From Torreya grandis (Eukaryota; Streptophyta; Pinopsida; Cupressales; Taxaceae), in assembly GCA_037957365.1 (NCBI GenBank), contig JARHVA010003169.1, forward strand, positions 1 through 64,000: a DNA stretch of 64,000 nucleotides. The letters are read 5' to 3'. This document shows positions 61,000-64,000 of the stretch, piece by piece (position 1 is the stretch's first letter; the number at the start of each line of letters is the position of its first letter). The notes beneath the pieces are model-generated. The model was not told where the DNA came from and searched no databases. It worked only from the letters and a program-made list of their open reading frames with translations. A program made the translations under genes and the position numbers.

Positions 61000-61694
61000 G
61001 TAGAAACAAAGAAAAATCAAGAAATGAAAATACAAAAATGCATAATAGTATTATTGATTATCTCATTTTAGTGGAAAAAGGCACACATTAAAAAATGTAC
61101 TTAAAAGGTTATACTTTAAAAAAAATAGATTTAGAGTGTGGTAAGGAAAAAGGTTAATGAGGGTACTAAGAAATGACAATATAGAGATGGTTTTAGGTTT
61201 TTTAGGCTCAAAATATCTCATTATTAGAATTGACACATGGCTTGGTATTGGGGCCTACCCCCTCACTTCACACACCACAACATAAGAGTTTTGGGTGCTT
61301 TGCAAGTATATACCTAATATCCAGAGTTTATATTTAATTAATATACTAAGTTGTTTCTCCCCTTGGTGGTGAAATCCAAGTAGGATAGTCAAGATGAAGG
61401 TTACCACTAGGTGATGAAATCCTAATCAGTTCCCTTATGTCAATGTTTGATGAATTGATTGTATAAGTGGTTTAGTATGTGTGAAAATAAGTGATTGCTA
61501 TGATATATTAATCTACCTAAATAACTTTATGTGAATTATCTGAGCAAGCAAAAGATGGATGCAATTATTTTTAAGCCTTAGAAGGAAGAGTAAAAATTTT
61601 GTATTTTTTCTTTTGAATGAAGGCGATAATCAAGGGAAAGGAAATGAATGAATAAATTCACAGTGAAATATAATAAGAATATTGAGATATTAGG
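61000..61694 (-). other. 5' leader of element A
   Basis: Non-coding leader between gag and primer site. 61355-61425 matches B at 53320-53400. Nothing else recognised. Confidence 0.5.
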
Positions 61695-61695
61695 G

Positions 61696-61713
61696 GTCCC
61701 ACTAGGTGTGCCA
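61696..61713 (-). other. Primer-binding site of element A
   Basis: The + strand GTCCCACTAGGTGTGCCA ends in CCA three bases from the right LTR. It shares GTCCCA at one end and TGCCA at the other with B and C. Confidence 0.65.
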
Positions 61714-61716
61714 GAA

Positions 61717-63154
61717 TGTCATAGTATTTTTTCATTTTTAATTCCTTTCAAGTTAATTATCTACTAAAAACTTAAGAAATTCAAGGTTTATGAAGAATAC
61801 CTAGAGATGATAAGGTATTTGTGCACCGCTTAAATCTAGTAAATGAGGGAACTTCTTTTTAGATTGGAAGAATAACCTACACATAAGGAGATGACTTTGA
61901 TAAAATGGATTAATAGATATATAGGTGAGCTTCTTGGTTAGGAACAAGTCTTAGGAAGTTATGAACCTCCTCACGTGGATGCCATCTCACTATTTTCAAA
62001 ATTAAGTGGATAAATGAACATCAAAATTTCAAAAGATAAAAATGTGATAACAAAATGATTATGAATTAATATTCATTTAAGCTATCAATGTAAGTAATGT
62101 ATTCACCCCAATAAATTATAGCAACATTAAAATATTATTATATAACATCTAGTTGGTCAAAATTAGCTTCAATCGAGGGAGAGTAAACAATGGTACAGAG
62201 TGCTAACTCAAAGGCTATGCCACTTTGGTTGATGAAAAAGGGTTGAGAGATGATGGGTAGATCAATAATATTAATAATGTCATGCATAATTCTAGGTAGA
62301 GTCATCTACAAGTAAATTCCATGTTTAAAAAGATAAAAAATCAAATTAGACTAATCCAAAATGGAATTCTAGGATTGAATGGTTTGGGTTTAAAAATAGA
62401 GTGCAGGGATCAATGCCAATCCTATAGAATCAACAATGATTCTATTAAAACTGCACCAGATTAAAACTAGAAAGCTACAGGGTGACAAAGGAAAATAGGT
62501 ATGTCTAATGTGTCTTGAGAGTGGGATGAGTAGGAAATTATAGGAATGTAAATAAAAAATGAAATAACTAAGATAGAATACTTACCTTTAACTGATTGTA
62601 GGTAGAATGTATTCCTCCCATAGGTGCAAGAGATATTTTTAAGTTATGATAGAGTATGTGGACTAGGTATACTATAATTTTGACAACGTGGTGCTAATTT
62701 TCACCTTAATTCTCTTGAGGAAATCCAAGTAGCATTTAGAGATTCAAAATTCATGGACCTAGAACCAAAGAATCACTTGAATATATATAGATCAATGTCA
62801 TTCAGAAGAATCGACACTGATTATGGGAGAATCATCACTAATTTTCCCTTTTTAGTAGGATTTTGGTTTCATATTCTTTGGTTCATTATAACTATGGGTA
62901 ATTTAGGATTATATCTGTAGGTTTGTTAGGAATGGGTTTATACATGGGTAAGTTACTAGGGGATTAAGATTTTATGGGTTGTAAATAGATTTAGGTGGTT
63001 AGGGAGGTAAAATGGTAATTTGTAAAAACAAATTACTAAGTACCTAATGGTAAATAAGTTAGACTTTGGGATAGGGGTATTTTGGATATATAATAATAAG
63101 GGCCCTAAAAAATTGAATAATTAGTATATGACATACAAAATTGTAGTGTATATA
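61717..63154 (-). repeat. Element A LTR, right (5' LTR in element orientation)
   Basis: Starts TGTCATAGTAT and ends GTGTATATA on the + strand, directly before GTCCC. It aligns with 22470-23964. GATC-type words are present at about 62405-62455 and 62790-62830. Confidence 0.88.
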
Positions 63155-63159
63155 GTCCC
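63155..63159. other. Target-site duplication, right copy (GTCCC)
   Basis: Perfect copy of 22465-22469. Using one copy as the join keeps the codon frame of the interrupted gene. Confidence 0.85.
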
Positions 63160-63382
63160 CACTAATACAAAGAGTGTTGTTTTGGGGGATACCATCTCCA
63201 TTAATGGGGAAGTCTATAGAGAAAGAGCTATGAACTATGTAGGTCCCCTTTCCCATAGGGTAAACCATCCTCTAAAGGCATGTAATGAGATGAAGTTGAA
63301 ATCTAGGTTTGTAATTAGAGTGAAAATTTATTTGTTAACAATTGGGTCCTTGAGAAATTCTTCATCCAGGGATTCAAGATAA
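63160..63382 (+). pseudogene. Ole e 1-like domain, part 2
   Basis: Continues the frame cut at 22469: the split codon CC|C gives Pro, then TNTKSVVLGDTISINGEVYR, NYVGPLSH and HPLKACNEMK. This fits the last strand of an Ole e 1-type domain, ending with 'GPL-x(4)-HP-x-KAC' and its closing Cys. The frame runs on to a double stop at 63380-63385. Downstream frames are proline-rich, so this was probably the junction between the domain and an extensin-like tail. The gene was likely a secreted cell-wall protein. Confidence 0.6.
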
Positions 63383-64000
63383 TAGATAAAATGCCCTTGT
63401 CCCTTCAACTATTTCTACAATGTCATCCATACCATTCTCAAGGATAATTCCCCTATCATATAACCTTTCAATCACTTAGCCTACTCTAATTGATGATAGA
63501 TCAAGTCCTATAAATTCCCCTAAAGTTCTTAGTGGTAGGAATCTGAGTCCTATAAAGTGCCTTCCTCTTCCTCTAATTCTTCAATATTCTAAGCTCACTA
63601 AACTCCATATCCATTACCCACTTTGAAAAATTATATTTCTATAAAGAAGAGGGTTATACCTTCTTCTATCACTACTAATATTCCTCCTCCAATTGGGTTT
63701 GGAGCCCCAAGGACAAATATCATTATATAAGCTCTCCCATGGGAAAAAATCAACCACACCCACCTCCTCTTAAAGGGTTTAAGCCCATCCACCCCTCCCT
63801 GCCACCCATATTGTCTCCTAGTCCTAAGAAAAACCCAATCCCTAGAACTAATCCTTACCATAAGCCATCTCCACCTCCTCCTTAAACAACCCCTTTACTA
63901 TCACCATACAAAATTCCATATCCTCCCAAGCCACTTCTACCATCAATGTCCCTTAGGCCACCTCTTCCCTCAAATATCCATCTCAGTAACCTAATTTCAC
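63383..64000 (+). pseudogene. Proline-rich (extensin-like) tail, frameshifted
   Basis: After the stops the signal moves to another frame (63387-63625), with Pro/Ser-rich but degraded sequence such as SSPINSPKVLSG. It then moves to a third frame (about 63631-64000), which reads QPHPPPLKGFKPIHPSLPPI, LSPSPKKNPIPRTN, KPSPPPP, a TAA (63883-63885), LLSPYKIPYPPKPLLPSMS and RPPLPS. The Pro/Lys/Ser composition resembles hydroxyproline-rich cell-wall proteins fused to Ole e 1 domains. Two frameshifts and at least four stops show decay. The tail continues past the window end. An intron could explain one of the frame changes. Confidence 0.55.

Larger units (their letters stand above)
22470..63154 (-). 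mobile_element. Element A: Tat-lineage Ty3/gypsy retrotransposon, carrying nested insertions
   Basis: The outer element runs on the minus strand with LTRs of 1495 and 1438 bases and a perfect GTCCC duplication. In element orientation: LTR, primer site (61713-61696), gag, protease, RT, [element B], RNase H, archaeal-type RNase H, integrase, [D], [C], an antisense PMD-like ORF, purine tract, LTR. Removing B, C and D leaves about 15.9 kb, close to B at 16.3 kb. Two RNase H domains, a long 3' region and an antisense extra ORF are features known for the Tat lineage. Every coding domain is broken, so it cannot move by itself. Confidence 0.88.

Noticed and set aside
1..64000. Possible CRISPR arrays, prophage or bacterial operons
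   Set aside because: Short repeats here are irregular minisatellites or LTR words with no equal spacers. All recognisable proteins are plant retroelement or plant cell-wall types.

Overview
This window looks like intergenic or intronic DNA of a large, repeat-rich seed-plant genome. A gymnosperm is a plausible guess, but no sequence here proves the lineage. The DNA is AT-rich, and almost every reading frame is broken by TAG, TAA or TGA where Q, W or R is expected. Lost Cys and Asp codons often fit G-to-A or C-to-T change. This is the usual signature of long-methylated, silenced retroelements. I found no bacterial-type genes, CRISPR arrays, tRNA genes or rRNA genes.

Left part (1-22.3 kb). A roughly 2.2-kb unit derived from the 5' half of a plant L1-type LINE (ORF1 with a DUF4283-like region and zinc knuckle, then the start of the AP-endonuclease) recurs head to tail: 1-400 (end of a unit), 401-7314 (a unit whose middle is replaced by 5.8 kb of unrecognised DNA), 14323-16510 and 16511-18420. 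A 7-kb Ty3/gypsy chromovirus (7315-14322, + strand) sits at the boundary of two units. It has a tRNA-iMet-like primer site, gag, PR, RT, RNase H, IN and a chromodomain, all decayed. From 18.5 to 21.8 kb lie duplicated non-coding blocks and short tandem repeats.

Right part (22.3-64 kb). A fragment of a protein resembling the pollen Ole e 1 family is cut at 22469 and resumes in frame at 63160, followed by a proline-rich tail. The 40.7 kb between is a stack of retroelements bounded by a perfect 5-bp duplication, GTCCC. The outer element (A, 22470-63154, minus strand) and one inside it (B, 38896-55213, minus strand, inserted at the RT/RNase H junction of A) are related Tat-lineage Ty3/gypsy elements of about 16 kb. 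Each has gag, PR, RT, RNase H, a second archaeal-type RNase H and IN. Between IN and the 3' LTR each carries an antisense (+ strand) ORF resembling the plant mobile domain (PMD). A third insertion (C, 27904-35092) is a non-autonomous element with 2.4-kb LTRs and one acidic, pol-less ORF. It has the same type of primer-binding site as A and B. A fourth insert (D, about 35385-36655) is unclassified.

The order of events can be read from the nesting: host gene, then A, then B, C and D independently into A. None of the elements looks able to move now. The most interesting items are the frame-exact gene disruption, the paired antisense PMD-like ORFs, the pol-less element sharing the primer-site type of its neighbours, and the tandem array built from LINE 5' halves.
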